Shown here: positions 15,305 to 23,285 of the stretch, one piece after another
How the letters are laid out: each line of letters starts with the position of its first letter
Numbering within the stretch: position 1 is the first letter of the stretch
Assembly (NCBI GenBank): GCA_018401235.1
Contig: JAGYLC010000004.1
Coordinates: forward strand, 1 to 58,292
Direction: 5' to 3'
Length of the DNA: 58,292 nucleotides
Source: Kiritimatiellia bacterium
Lineage (GTDB): Bacteria; Verrucomicrobiota; Kiritimatiellia; SS1-B-03-39; UBA6053
Position numbers and translations under genes: made by a program
The notes under the pieces: generated by a model
Seen by the model: the letters and a program-made list of their open reading frames with translations, nothing else
Told to the model about the DNA's origin: nothing
Database searches by the model: none

Positions 15305-15878
15305 ATATGATGAAACCGTAGTATCCGAACACGATGGAATCCAGGAACTGGACAATCAGTTGCCACGCTGGTGGGTGTGGCTGTTTGTGTTCAGCATCAT
15401 TTTCGCGGTGCTGTATTTCTCTTGGTATCATGTCCTCGGGTTGGGTCGGGGGCAGGAAAAGCGCTACCACGACATGGTGGCCCAGGCCGAAGCCGCCCAG
15501 GCCGCCCGCCAAAGTGAAATGATGGCGAATCTCGACCTCGGCACTCCCTCCCGCTTGGACGAGGTGTTGGCCGAGGGCAAAGACATTTATCTCGCCAACT
15601 GCGCCAGTTGCCACCACAGCACCGGACGCGGGCTGATCGGGCCCAACCTCACCGACGCTTACTGGATCCACGGTCCGAATTTCGAAGACACCATGCACGT
15701 GATCGCCAAAGGGGTGCTGGAGAAGGGAATGCAGGCGTGGGAGAACAGCCTGTCGCTGCGCCAGCGTCACGCGGTGGCCAGCTACATCTACAGCATCCGC
15801 GGCAGCGAACCGCCCGACCCCCGGGCTCCTGAAGGCGAGTTGGTGGAAAATTCCGACGACCCGAATTATAACCTATGA
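15297..15878 (+). CDS. ccoP: cbb3 oxidase subunit CcoP, apparently mono-heme
   Basis: About 193 residues from the ATG at 15297, which has AGGAG 9 bases upstream; the track ORF begins further up inside ccoQ. Features: an acidic N-terminus (YDETVVSEHDGIQELDNQLPRWW, typical of CcoP), one membrane span near residues 24-45, then one cytochrome c domain with the heme motif CASCHH and a distal Met region. Classic CcoP is di-heme and about 300 residues; only one CxxCH is visible here. CcoP passes electrons from soluble cytochromes to CcoO. Confidence 0.9.
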   Translation: MAEYDETVVSEHDGIQELDNQLPRWWVWLFVFSIIFAVLYFSWYHVLGLGRGQEKRYHDMVAQAEAAQAARQSEMMANLDLGTPSRLDEVLAEGKDIYLANCASCHHSTGRGLIGPNLTDAYWIHGPNFEDTMHVIAKGVLEKGMQAWENSLSLRQRHAVASYIYSIRGSEPPDPRAPEGELVENSDDPNYNL

Positions 15879-15908
15879 TCCGACAGATCCGACCGATCCG
15901 ACCGATCC
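15877..15908. repeat. 9-bp tandem repeat GATCCGACC between ccoP and ccoG
   Basis: GATCCGACA, GATCCGACC, GATCCGACC and a partial GATCC run head to tail from inside the ccoP stop codon. It fills most of the 40-base gap before ccoG. Confidence 0.8.
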
Positions 15909-15918
15909 CCCTCACCTC

Positions 15919-17361
15919 ATGACAGACCCAGACAAAGATTTCCGAGACACCATTCCCACCGTTGACGCTGCCGGCAAGCGGATCTGGATGTATCCCCGCA
16001 AACCGCCGACCGGGAAGCGGGCGTCGCCGGACGCGCCGAACTACTACACCCTCCGCACCTGGTTGTCCTGGGTGTTGCTGGTGATTCTGGTCACGGGTCC
16101 GTTTATCAAAATCGGCGGAAATCCCCTGCTGATGATGAATATCGTGGAGCGGAAATTCTCCATTTTCGGGATCATGTTCTGGCCCCAGGATTTTTATCTG
16201 TTCGCCCTGGCCATGATCACCGGGTTTATGATGATCGTCTTTTTCACCGCCGCCTGGGGACGCATCTGGTGCGGATGGCTGTGTCCGCAAACCGTGTTGA
16301 TGGAAATGGTGTTCCGCAAAATCGAATACTTGATTGAAGGCGATGCCCGGGATCAGAAAGCGCTCAACAAGCAGGAGTGGACCCAGGACAAGATCATCAA
16401 AAAATGCATCAAGCATGGAGTCTTTTTCCTTCTCTCTTTCGGGGTGGCAAATCTGTTGCTGGGATATGTGATCGGCGGGGACGCCCTGATCGACCTGATC
16501 ACGGATTCGCCCACCGAACACGCCAAAGGCTTTTTTGCCTTGCTGCTGTTTACCGGGCTCTTTTACGGGATCTTTGCGCGTTTCCGCGAGCAGGCCTGCA
16601 CCTTCGTCTGTCCCTACGGACGTTTTCAATCCGTGCTCATTGACGAGAACAGTCTGGTGGTGGCCTATGACTATGTTCGAGGCGAAAAGCGTGCGCGCAA
16701 AGTGAAAGGGGAAACCTGGGAGGAACGGTTGTCCATTGGCAAGGGGGACTGTGTGGACTGCGATTTGTGCGTGGCGGTGTGCCCCACCGGTATCGATATT
16801 CGCAACGGAACCCAGATGGAATGTGTGAACTGCACCAACTGCATCGACGCCTGCAATTCGGTGATGCACAAGGTCGGGCGCGACCCCGGGCTCATCCGCT
16901 ACGCCTCCATGGACCAGATTGAAAAGAAAACCTCCAAACTGAGACTCACTCCGCGACTCAAAACCTACGGCATCATCATGACCGCGCTGTTTTTGTTGCT
17001 GTCGGGATTGTTGATTGCCCGCAAGTCGGTCACCATGGATTTGCTGCGGGTGAGGGGAACCTACTACCAGGTGATGCCGGACGGACAGATTACCAATTTC
17101 TATGAAGGGCGCTTTCTCAATAAAACCGGGCGCGAGATGGATGGAAGCCTGGAACTGCTCAACGCGGAAGGACAAATGCTCTACAGTGATCAGCACCTGT
17201 ACATGCATCCGCAGGAGGAGGCGGAGAGCATTATCGTAATTACGCTGCCCCGGGACCAACTCACCGGAACCGAAACCAAACTCAAGCTGGGATTGGTGGT
17301 GGACGGCAAACGGATCAACACCACGACCACCACTTTCCTGGCGCCCGGAGGCGGATCATGA
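15919..17361 (+). CDS. ccoG: cbb3 assembly ferredoxin-like membrane protein CcoG (FixG/RdxA)
   Basis: A 480-residue polytopic protein. N-terminal IWMYPRKPPTGK and WGRIWCGWLCPQTVLMEMVFRKIE are diagnostic of CcoG. Membrane spans fall near residues 50-70, 95-115, 170-190, 205-220 and 350-375. Two 4Fe-4S motifs, CVDCDLCVAVCPTGIDIR and CVNCTNCIDACNSVM, lie in the middle, and a periplasmic immunoglobulin-like domain forms the C-terminus. CcoG has been shown to act as a cupric reductase in oxidase assembly. It overlaps ccoH by 4 bases. Confidence 0.95.
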   Translation: MTDPDKDFRDTIPTVDAAGKRIWMYPRKPPTGKRASPDAPNYYTLRTWLSWVLLVILVTGPFIKIGGNPLLMMNIVERKFSIFGIMFWPQDFYLFALAMITGFMMIVFFTAAWGRIWCGWLCPQTVLMEMVFRKIEYLIEGDARDQKALNKQEWTQDKIIKKCIKHGVFFLLSFGVANLLLGYVIGGDALIDLITDSPTEHAKGFFALLLFTGLFYGIFARFREQACTFVCPYGRFQSVLIDENSLVVAYDYVRGEKRARKVKGETWEERLSIGKGDCVDCDLCVAVCPTGIDIRNGTQMECVNCTNCIDACNSVMHKVGRDPGLIRYASMDQIEKKTSKLRLTPRLKTYGIIMTALFLLLSGLLIARKSVTMDLLRVRGTYYQVMPDGQITNFYEGRFLNKTGREMDGSLELLNAEGQMLYSDQHLYMHPQEEAESIIVITLPRDQLTGTETKLKLGLVVDGKRINTTTTTFLAPGGGS

Positions 17362-17801
17362 GCCGCTCCCGTTTTAATCCCTGGCCCTGGGCGATTATCG
17401 CCTGGTTTGCGGTCATGATTGCGGTTTGTGTGGGATTTGTGATTAAATCATTGGGCATGAAGCATGATTTGGTGACAAGTGAGTACTACGCGGAAGGATT
17501 GGACCACGACAGCCGCCAAACCGCGTTGAGTCGTACCCGGGGATTGGAGACCCCGCCCCGTATTGAACTCGACTACGAAGGCCACCGCATGATTGTGCGT
17601 CTGCCCGATTTCGCGCGGGGGGCGGTGCTGAGCTTCTATCGACCGTCGGATGCCCGGCTCGATTTGAAATACGCCCTTCAAGACGGAGTTCCCTCTGTGC
17701 TCTCCACCCTCGATCTGCATCCCGGAAAGTGGCAGGCTAAGATTTCCTGGGAAACCGACGGGGTGCCGTATTACCATCAGGAGGATGTATTTATCCAATG
17801 A
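17358..17801 (+). CDS. ccoH: FixH/CcoH family cbb3 assembly protein
   Basis: A 147-residue single-span protein: N-terminal WPWAIIAWFAVMIAVCVGFVI followed by DLVTSEYYAEGLDHDSRQ, the FixH family pattern, then a small periplasmic beta domain with GKWQAKISWETDG near the end. FixH/CcoH works with CcoI and is needed for a stable cbb3 complex. It overlaps both neighbours by 4 bases. Confidence 0.88.
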   Translation: MSRSRFNPWPWAIIAWFAVMIAVCVGFVIKSLGMKHDLVTSEYYAEGLDHDSRQTALSRTRGLETPPRIELDYEGHRMIVRLPDFARGAVLSFYRPSDARLDLKYALQDGVPSVLSTLDLHPGKWQAKISWETDGVPYYHQEDVFIQ

Positions 17802-18496
17802 TGACCCTGGCCTCCATCGGATCCGCGTTGGCGCTTGGACTTGCCGGCAGTTTGCATTGCCTGGGCATGTGCGGGCCTTTGGCACTGGCGCTTCCCGCGA
17901 ATCAGGAAGCCTCCACCCGTCAGCGGGCTTTGGGCCGTTTGTTGTACAATCTAGGGCGGGCGGTCACTTATGCATGTATGGGTATTTTCGCCGGACTGTT
18001 CGGGCGGATTCTGCAGGTGGCCGGATTTCAACAGGCGCTGTCGATTGCGCTCGGAGTTTTGCTCATGGCCACGGTGTTTTTGAATACCCATCATATGCCC
18101 CATTGGGTCCTGAACACCTTTTACCGCCCCGTGCAAAAAGGGCTGGGGAAAATCCTGAAGCGGGGAAGTTATTCGGGGCTTTTTCAAACCGGATTGCTCA
18201 ATGGATTGCTGCCCTGCGGACTGGTCTACGCCGCTCTGGCGGCGGCTTCATTGCAGGCAGGCCCCGTGCAGGCGTCCATGTACATGTTTCTGTTCGGTCT
18301 CGGCACCCTGCCGCTGATGTTTGCCCTGTCCCTGGGCGGACTCCGTTTGCATTCCCCACGTTTTCAGCCGGTGCTGAACCGACTAATTCCCGCCCTCCCC
18401 CTTACCGTCGCCGTTCTATTGATCCTGCGCGGGTTATCGCTTGGTATCCCCTATATCAGCCCCAATTTGAGCGGCGCAAGCTGCTGTTCCCATTAA
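17798..18496 (+). CDS. SafE/UreH-like membrane protein of the cco cluster
   Basis: A 232-residue polytopic protein of the sulfite exporter TauE/SafE superfamily (UreH-like group). It starts with GSALALGLAGSLHCLGMCGPLALALP, where HCxGMCGP is the signature of this group, has about six spans, repeats the pattern as GLLNGLLPCGLVYAALAAAS, and ends SCCSH, which may bind metal. Relatives are regularly encoded beside ccoGHIS and are thought to handle copper for oxidase assembly; that role is inferred from context. Start overlaps ccoH by 4 bases. Confidence 0.82.
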   Translation: MMTLASIGSALALGLAGSLHCLGMCGPLALALPANQEASTRQRALGRLLYNLGRAVTYACMGIFAGLFGRILQVAGFQQALSIALGVLLMATVFLNTHHMPHWVLNTFYRPVQKGLGKILKRGSYSGLFQTGLLNGLLPCGLVYAALAAASLQAGPVQASMYMFLFGLGTLPLMFALSLGGLRLHSPRFQPVLNRLIPALPLTVAVLLILRGLSLGIPYISPNLSGASCCSH

Positions 18497-18517
18497 TTTA
18501 TTCACCCGGAGTCTGTT

Positions 18518-19042
18518 ATGTTACTCACTAAAACCACCGAAATCGCCATCCAATGCCTGGTGCTGCTTTCCCGCATGCCCAAGGGCACGCTGATCACCCC
18601 ACAACCGATCTCTCAGACCCTGGGGTCCTCGGAATCCTATACGTCCAAAATCCTGCGTACCCTGGCCAAGGCCGATCTGCTGGAATCCCATCGCGGGGCC
18701 AGCGGCGGATTTTCGTTGGCGCGCGAACCTCGGGATATCACCCTGTTGGCGGTGGTGGAGGCCTGCGAAGGCGCCATCATCGGCAATCACTGCCGTGAAT
18801 TTCCCGATCCGGCCATGGTCAAACGCACTTGCGGATTTCATCAGGCCATGGTCCAGTTCCAGGAGGGAGTGAAAGAGTTGCTTCGCCAGTGGAGCATAGA
18901 GGATATCGCCACCAAACCGTTGTCTGATTCCAAAGACGCTCCGGACTGCAAACTGCGCCGAATACTCGACGCGGAAAAGAGCCTTCCCAAGCGCGGATCG
19001 GAGGTTCTCGGAGCGCCGGTGATTTCATCGCTTCGAGAGTAA
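18518..19042 (+). CDS. Rrf2 family transcriptional regulator, probable Fe-S sensor
   Basis: A 174-residue Rrf2 protein. The N-terminal winged helix-turn-helix reads TEIAIQCLVLLSRM...SYTSKILRTLAKADLLESHRGASGGFSLA, a strong Rrf2 match. Three cysteines, Cys83, Cys92 and Cys105 (ACEGAIIGNHC, KRTCGFH), sit where NsrR/IscR-type members hold an Fe-S cluster, so oxygen, NO or iron sensing is likely. The tail beyond residue about 135 is longer than usual. It follows the cco cluster in the same direction after 21 bases and is the best candidate to control it through the dyad at 10246-10287. Confidence 0.88.
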   Translation: MLLTKTTEIAIQCLVLLSRMPKGTLITPQPISQTLGSSESYTSKILRTLAKADLLESHRGASGGFSLAREPRDITLLAVVEACEGAIIGNHCREFPDPAMVKRTCGFHQAMVQFQEGVKELLRQWSIEDIATKPLSDSKDAPDCKLRRILDAEKSLPKRGSEVLGAPVISSLRE

Positions 19043-19064
19043 AGACGAAATCGAAGGTCGAACA

Positions 19065-19076
19065 TTGAACGTTCAA
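19065..19076. repeat. 12-bp perfect palindrome in AT-rich spacer
   Basis: TTGAACGTTCAA lies in a run of related GAAC/TTCAA units (about 19055-19090) after the Rrf2 gene. It is either a short intergenic repeat or a binding site; no gene starts immediately downstream except the decayed one at 19146. Confidence 0.5.
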
Positions 19077-19145
19077 CTTTGAACATCGAATCGTCCCGAT
19101 TCTGATGCTCTAACTTCCAGAAGACACAAGGAACCGTCCCATGCG

Positions 19146-19718
19146 ATGGTCCACTGCCATCCGGATGTGATACTGGAACGCTACAGCATACGGGATCCGG
19201 CCAGCCCGCGCATGGTCGGCATTCCGTTCGCGTGCAAAGAACGGCTGGAGCGACACGGGTTCAATGCGGTGGTCTCGGGCACCGCCGTCAACCGCCGTCT
19301 GAATCTGACCGGGCCTATCCCCCGCCGGACGGAGTACGAGGATGTAGGAGGCCCCTTTTTTCTGGATGCCGGGGGGACGCGTCCCGATCCGATTCACGAC
19401 GATCTGGCCTTGTGGTTCGAGACCGCGGAAGGGTTGGTGGTCGTCCTGGGATGCGCCCACGCCGGTATTGTCAACACGGTCGACTGCTGCCGGAGGCAAT
19501 CCGGCGTCGAACGCGTCCACGCGCTCATTGGAGGTTTTCACTTGGTGAATGCGGACGAAAACCGTCTGACAAAGACGATTGCCGCCCTGCGGACCATGGA
19601 TCCGGATCTTCTCGCGGCCTGTCACTGCACCGGGGCCCGCGCCGTCGAACGCCTGAAAACCGCTTTTCCGGAAACCTTCATTGAATGCCATGGCGGCTCG
19701 GTATTCCGCTGTCGCTGA
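19146..19718 (+). pseudogene. Headless metallo-beta-lactamase-fold gene (COG1237-type)
   Basis: The 190-codon ORF matches the C-terminal two thirds of COG1237-type metallo-hydrolases: VVVLGCAHAGIVNTVD (a metal-ligand region), ALIGGFHLVNADENRL and ACHCTGARAVERLKTAFP. The N-terminal part with the HxHxDH metal site is missing; upstream codons run into a repeat-like spacer without the motif. Related full-length enzymes are about 250-300 residues. Without HxHxDH it cannot be a normal active hydrolase, so it is most likely a truncated pseudogene. Genes of this family often sit with NifX-like and DUF134 genes in anaerobes, as here. Confidence 0.75.
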
Positions 19719-19854
19719 GCGATTCAAAATTACCCTGCCCCTTGGCGATCACGAGATCGGCCTGTTCAAAAAGCTTGTGAAACTCCGGCTGCCGCGCGGT
19801 TCGGATTCCGATCGTTCAACGCATGTCGGTCGTGTACCGCAACCCGCATGCGGT

Positions 19855-20232
19855 TCATTTCGTTCCGTTGGAGTGATGGTGATGGTGATGATCGCAAAGC
19901 CGGGCGGGGTCGAACGGGGTCAGCTCCCCGGCATGGGCGGCGCGCAGCGCGTCCCGGATCCAGCGGTATCTGCCGGCGTCGAGCACGGTGACGCCCCCGG
20001 GCCGGAGGCATTGATACGCGCCGTCGCCGATGCCGAGGCAGGCCACATGGGTCACCCCCTGCCGCAGTATCCAGTCGATGGGGGCACAGTCCCCGGACGG
20101 TCGGTCGTCCCGGTTATGGCGGGCGACCTCCAGGAGGTCTTCCACTACCAGATGGTACTGTGCCTTTCCAAAATGGGGGCTAATCCGGGAGTCCGCGAAC
20201 GTGTCGCTTTGGGTGGGGATGCAGATTTTCAT
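19855..20232 (-). CDS. NifX/NifB-type dinitrogenase FeMo-cofactor-like domain protein
   Basis: A 125-residue single-domain protein from the ATG at 20232 (AGAAGGA upstream); the track starts it 22 codons earlier, inside the preceding gene. It begins MKICIPTQSDTFADSRISPHFGKAQYHLVV, the usual start of the NifX/MTH1175-like fold, and has a central GVTHVACLGIGDGAYQCL. The C-terminus is a His cluster (DHHHHHHSNGTK). No nif genes are near, so it is not evidence of nitrogen fixation; the family also includes orange-protein-like Mo/Cu or Fe-S cluster carriers. It overlaps the thioesterase stop by 4 bases. Confidence 0.8.
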   Translation of the reverse strand: MKICIPTQSDTFADSRISPHFGKAQYHLVVEDLLEVARHNRDDRPSGDCAPIDWILRQGVTHVACLGIGDGAYQCLRPGGVTVLDAGRYRWIRDALRAAHAGELTPFDPARLCDHHHHHHSNGTK

Positions 20233-20705
20233 GAGAGTTTTCCTTCTGTTGTTTCCTGTTCCTGATTTCGAATGGCCATGAATTTGGCGGCGGCCCACAC
20301 CACCAGCGTGTCCGCCTGATGGACCTCCGCCCGGCAGCGGTAGACGCCGAGGCGCTCGGTCTCCACCCAGCCGGTCACATGCACTGGTTCGTACAGTTTC
20401 ACTTTCTGCCGGTAGCGGATCCGGCAGTCCGCCGTGACCCCCGCAATGCCTCCGGCGAAAATCGCATGCACCATCGCGCTGTCCAGGAGGGTGGCGATAA
20501 TACCACCATGTACGCGATCGGGGTAGCTGCTGAAGTCCGGGGTGGGCATCCAGACGGCAGCGGCGATTCCATCCTCTCCAACATGAAAGTGAAGCTGCAG
20601 ACCCAAGGGATTGCAGATGCCGCAGGCAAAGCAGTCCCGGTGCAGGTCTTTCAACGCAGGCCGGGATTTTGCCCCGGGTGATGTATGGATGTTTTCAGTG
20701 CGCAT
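20229..20705 (-). CDS. PaaI-like hotdog-fold thioesterase
   Basis: A 158-residue single hotdog domain. CFACGICNPLGLQLHFHV at the N-terminus, then DRVHGGIIATLLDSAMVHAIF (the HGG...D element carrying the catalytic acidic residue) and TADCRIRYRQKVKLYEPVHVTGWV are typical of PaaI-type acyl-CoA thioesterases. The Cys pair FACG is common in one subgroup. The substrate cannot be told. It is followed by the NifX-like gene with a 4-base overlap, so the two are co-transcribed. Confidence 0.82.
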   Translation of the reverse strand: MRTENIHTSPGAKSRPALKDLHRDCFACGICNPLGLQLHFHVGEDGIAAAVWMPTPDFSSYPDRVHGGIIATLLDSAMVHAIFAGGIAGVTADCRIRYRQKVKLYEPVHVTGWVETERLGVYRCRAEVHQADTLVVWAAAKFMAIRNQEQETTEGKLS

Positions 20706-20717
20706 GACGACTCCGTT

Positions 20718-20903
20718 TTACCTGTGGCGACTTCGGTTTCTTTTTCGTTTCCGCCCCGGCATGTCTCCGGCCCAGAATGGCCGCAAATCCGCAGAGCGCA
20801 ACTGGAAGATGCCCTCCTCTATCTGCAGGGATTTTGCCACATAGTGATTCTCCGGCAGCTTGTCGGTCCGAAACACCTCGGCCTGTATTTTGAGCCCCGA
20901 TAT
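20718..20903 (-). other. Open in-frame extension behind the DUF134 stop codon
   Basis: Directly after the TAG of the DUF134 gene the same frame stays open for 61 codons and ends at TAA. The translation (LKIQAEVFRTDKLPENHYVA, FWAGDMPGRKRKRNRS) has normal amino-acid composition and a basic tail. No ATG is available; GTG within AEVF is the only common start. It may be a separate small gene, the tail of a longer ancestral protein interrupted by a nonsense mutation, or chance. Family not recognised. Confidence 0.35.
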
Positions 20904-21242
20904 CTATTCACGGGAGATCTCCCGGGGAATGGGGGATGAGGGAAGAAAATGTTCCAGTGGCGCGTTTCCCTCCTCGATGCACACGGCATGGCCTTCCACC
21001 AGTGCCCGGGTGATTTTTTTTCGGGCCGACTTGAGAATACGGCTGACGGTGGTCCGGGACACCCCCATTTGTTTCGCGGTCGCCTCCTGATCGAGATCCA
21101 GAAGATTCGTCAGACGCAGGGCCTCCATCTCGTCGAGGTGCAAGGTCACCTGTTCGAGCCGGGTCATGGGGATGCCAACCGGCTTGAAGGCTCTCATGCC
21201 GTGTTGATGCCGAATGCAGCGTGATTTGTGGGGTCTTGCCAT
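20904..21242 (-). CDS. DUF134 family HTH DNA-binding protein
   Basis: A 112-residue protein of the DUF134/UPF0251 family: starts MARPHKSRCIRH, then FKPVGIPMTRLEQVTLHLDEMEALRLTNLLDLDQEATAKQMGVSRTTVSRILKSARKKIT. The second half is a sigma-70 region 4-like helix-turn-helix. Such proteins accompany NifX-like and MBL-fold genes in anaerobes and probably regulate them. It is the first gene of the minus-strand set with the thioesterase and NifX-like genes, divergent from ptsI. Its TAG stop is followed by an open frame (see 20718-20903). Confidence 0.85.
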   Translation of the reverse strand: MARPHKSRCIRHQHGMRAFKPVGIPMTRLEQVTLHLDEMEALRLTNLLDLDQEATAKQMGVSRTTVSRILKSARKKITRALVEGHAVCIEEGNAPLEHFLPSSPIPREISRE

Positions 21243-21328
21243 TACGGGTGGATTCTCCTTGTGTTGATTATAAGAATATGTTCATAATAACGTGTTGTCA
21301 AGAACGCACTTTCTTCCAAGGAAATTTT
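21243..21328. promoter_or_regulatory. Divergent promoter region between DUF134 and ptsI
   Basis: This AT-rich 86-base gap contains TTATAAGAATATGTTCATAA, a dyad centred on GAA-N4-TTC flanked by TTAT/ATAA, resembling operators of small HTH regulators. It could serve DUF134 autoregulation and influence ptsI. AAGGA precedes the ptsI ATG by 7 bases. Predicted by eye. Confidence 0.4.
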
Positions 21329-22969
21329 ATGCAGACCCAAGAGAATCTAATGCTGACCGGAGTGCCCGTTTCGCCCGGACTGGCCTCCGGTGCCGCGTTC
21401 CTCTTCCAGGATATTTTGGAGCGCGAGATTCGGGCCTATTCCATCGAACCCCATCAGGTGGATTCGGAACACGCACGGCTGCAGGGAGCGGTAGAGGATG
21501 TGACCGGCGACCTGCGCCGCGCGGCGGATCAGATGGAAACCGATATTGACGCCGCCGTGGCGGATATTTTCCGTGCACACGAACTGATGTTGCGGGACGA
21601 GGAGTTTCTAGGCGGGATCCGAAAGGAAATCGAACACGATCTTGTCAACTCGGAGCGGGCACTTCAGCGGGTGCTGCGACGTCTGAAACGTGATTTTGGA
21701 TCCAGGCGGAGTGAATTCTTCCGCCTGCGGGCCGATGACATAGAGGATCTGGGTCGTCGTCTGTTGCGTTCACTGGCCGGGATCCGAAGCCATTCACTGG
21801 AACGCATACCTTTGGGGTCGGTGGTGGTGGCAAAGCGTTTGATGCCTTCGGAGACCGTGTTCCTGTCCCGGCGGTCCGCAGTGGCGCTGGTGACCCAATT
21901 CGGCGGAACGGGATCGCATTGCGCGATTCTTGCCCGGGCGATGGGAATTCCCGCGGTGATTCAGAATTCGGATTTGTTTCAGATGCTCACGTCCGGGGAT
22001 GAAGTGCTGGTCGACGGGCTCCGCGGTCAGGTGGTGATCCGGCCCGGGCCGGAGGCCAAACAAAACTTTCATGTGGAGCGGGAGCATTACGACAGGAAAC
22101 ATGCGGAGGCCGTCTCACGCGCCGCGGAACCCGCCGTTACCCGGGACGGATACCGAATCCCCGTGCTGGCCAATATCGGATGCAGGGAGGACGCGGAAAA
22201 AGCGCTTGAAAACGGGGCGGACGGCATCGGACTCTACCGGACCGAAACCTTTTACCTGGCTTGCGATGAACTTCCCGCCGAAGATAAGCTTTTCGAGGAA
22301 TACGAGAGCGTGATCGAGCCGTTCAAAGGAAAGTCCGTTTGCGTACGGCTGCTCGACATTGGAGGCGACAAACCCTTGCCGTATCTGCCCCTTCCCCCAG
22401 AGCCGAACCCGAATCTGGGTCGGAGAGGCATCCGACTTTTGCTGGACTATCCTCATGTGCTCCAGACCCAGCTTCGGGTCATGTTGCGGCTTGCCCGGGA
22501 TCATGATCTGACAGTGGTCGTGCCCATGGTCAGTCGGAAGCACGAAATGAAGGTTGTCCGAAAGATGCTGCTCGTTCTCGCGGACGAACTGGGAACAGAG
22601 CGCATCCCCCGTCTGGGGGCCATGATCGAAACCCCGGCCGCGGTATTTCTGATGGACGAAATCCTCGAGGACGCGGAATTTCTCACCATCGGGACCAATG
22701 ATCTGACGCAGTTCATTATGGCGGCCGACCGCGAGAATCCCTTTGTGGCCACTATCTACCGGGACAGTCACGCGGCGATCCTGAAGGCGGTGTCCTGCGT
22801 ATGCCGGCAGAAAAAAGGCCGGGAGATAGCGGTCTGCGGTGAGCTGGCGGCGGAACTCAATCAGATCGAACCTTTGCTGCAGGCCGGAATCGGCACTCTC
22901 AGTGTCGCCCCGCCCATGGTCCCCCTGGTGAAGCAATCCGTACGGGCAGCGCAAGCCAAACCTGTTTGA
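21329..22969 (+). CDS. ptsI: PTS Enzyme I (phosphoenolpyruvate-protein phosphotransferase)
   Basis: About 546 residues from the ATG at 21329 (MQTQENLMLTGVPVSPGLASG); the track start at 21221 lies in the intergenic region. EI transfers phosphate from PEP to HPr. The phospho-histidine is His197 in GGTGSHCAILARAMGIPAV; most EI proteins have GG(R/K)TSH here, so the Thr before Ser is replaced by Gly. The PEP-binding half is complete: DGIGLYRTETFYL, RLLDIGGDKPLPYL, GAMIETPAAVFLMDEI, GTNDLTQFIMAADREN and the catalytic Cys in AVCGELA. It is unlinked to ptsH (6.8 kb) but is the only EI here. It serves the HprK/HPr relay. Confidence 0.94.
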   Translation: MQTQENLMLTGVPVSPGLASGAAFLFQDILEREIRAYSIEPHQVDSEHARLQGAVEDVTGDLRRAADQMETDIDAAVADIFRAHELMLRDEEFLGGIRKEIEHDLVNSERALQRVLRRLKRDFGSRRSEFFRLRADDIEDLGRRLLRSLAGIRSHSLERIPLGSVVVAKRLMPSETVFLSRRSAVALVTQFGGTGSHCAILARAMGIPAVIQNSDLFQMLTSGDEVLVDGLRGQVVIRPGPEAKQNFHVEREHYDRKHAEAVSRAAEPAVTRDGYRIPVLANIGCREDAEKALENGADGIGLYRTETFYLACDELPAEDKLFEEYESVIEPFKGKSVCVRLLDIGGDKPLPYLPLPPEPNPNLGRRGIRLLLDYPHVLQTQLRVMLRLARDHDLTVVVPMVSRKHEMKVVRKMLLVLADELGTERIPRLGAMIETPAAVFLMDEILEDAEFLTIGTNDLTQFIMAADRENPFVATIYRDSHAAILKAVSCVCRQKKGREIAVCGELAAELNQIEPLLQAGIGTLSVAPPMVPLVKQSVRAAQAKPV

Positions 22970-23060
22970 TGGACTGGTGGTGTTCCTCGCCGACAACGGG
23001 GCCTGCAACGAGGATATTGCACCGGCCATGGCTGACGGCATCCGTGCGGGTCGCCCCAGT
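22959..23060 (+). pseudogene. Possible sulfatase fragment
   Basis: Overlapping the end of ptsI in another frame, the translation LFDGLVVFLADNGACNEDI resembles the (V/F)xFxxDNG(A/G) motif of type I sulfatases, followed by MADGIRAGRPSGR. After about 35 residues the resemblance ends. If real, it is a scrap of a sulfatase gene, consistent with the anSME at 1.1 kb. Short and speculative. Confidence 0.3.
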
Positions 23061-23285
23061 GGGCGCATCCGAACCCGTGCTTTTCTACGCAAGCGCCTGA
23101 GCAACCGCGGCAAGAGCGCTATGTCTTCATTCGGTCGAAAACGGCCTCGCACCCGCTTTCACCTTGACTTCTGCCCCTCAATTCCCAAGGAATACCAATA
23201 TGTTCTCTCCCCTCACAACCCTGATACCGCCTCTCACTCTCAAAGCGCGAAAAGCGATTTACTATCCATCAATGCGAGGTGGCAG

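Noticed and set aside
15649-17259. 536-codon minus-strand ORF opposite ccoG
   Set aside because: Antisense shadow of ccoG; no recognisable motif.
19855-20232. Evidence for nitrogen fixation from the NifX-like gene
   Set aside because: No nifHDK or nifENB is present; single-domain NifX-like proteins are widespread in non-fixers.
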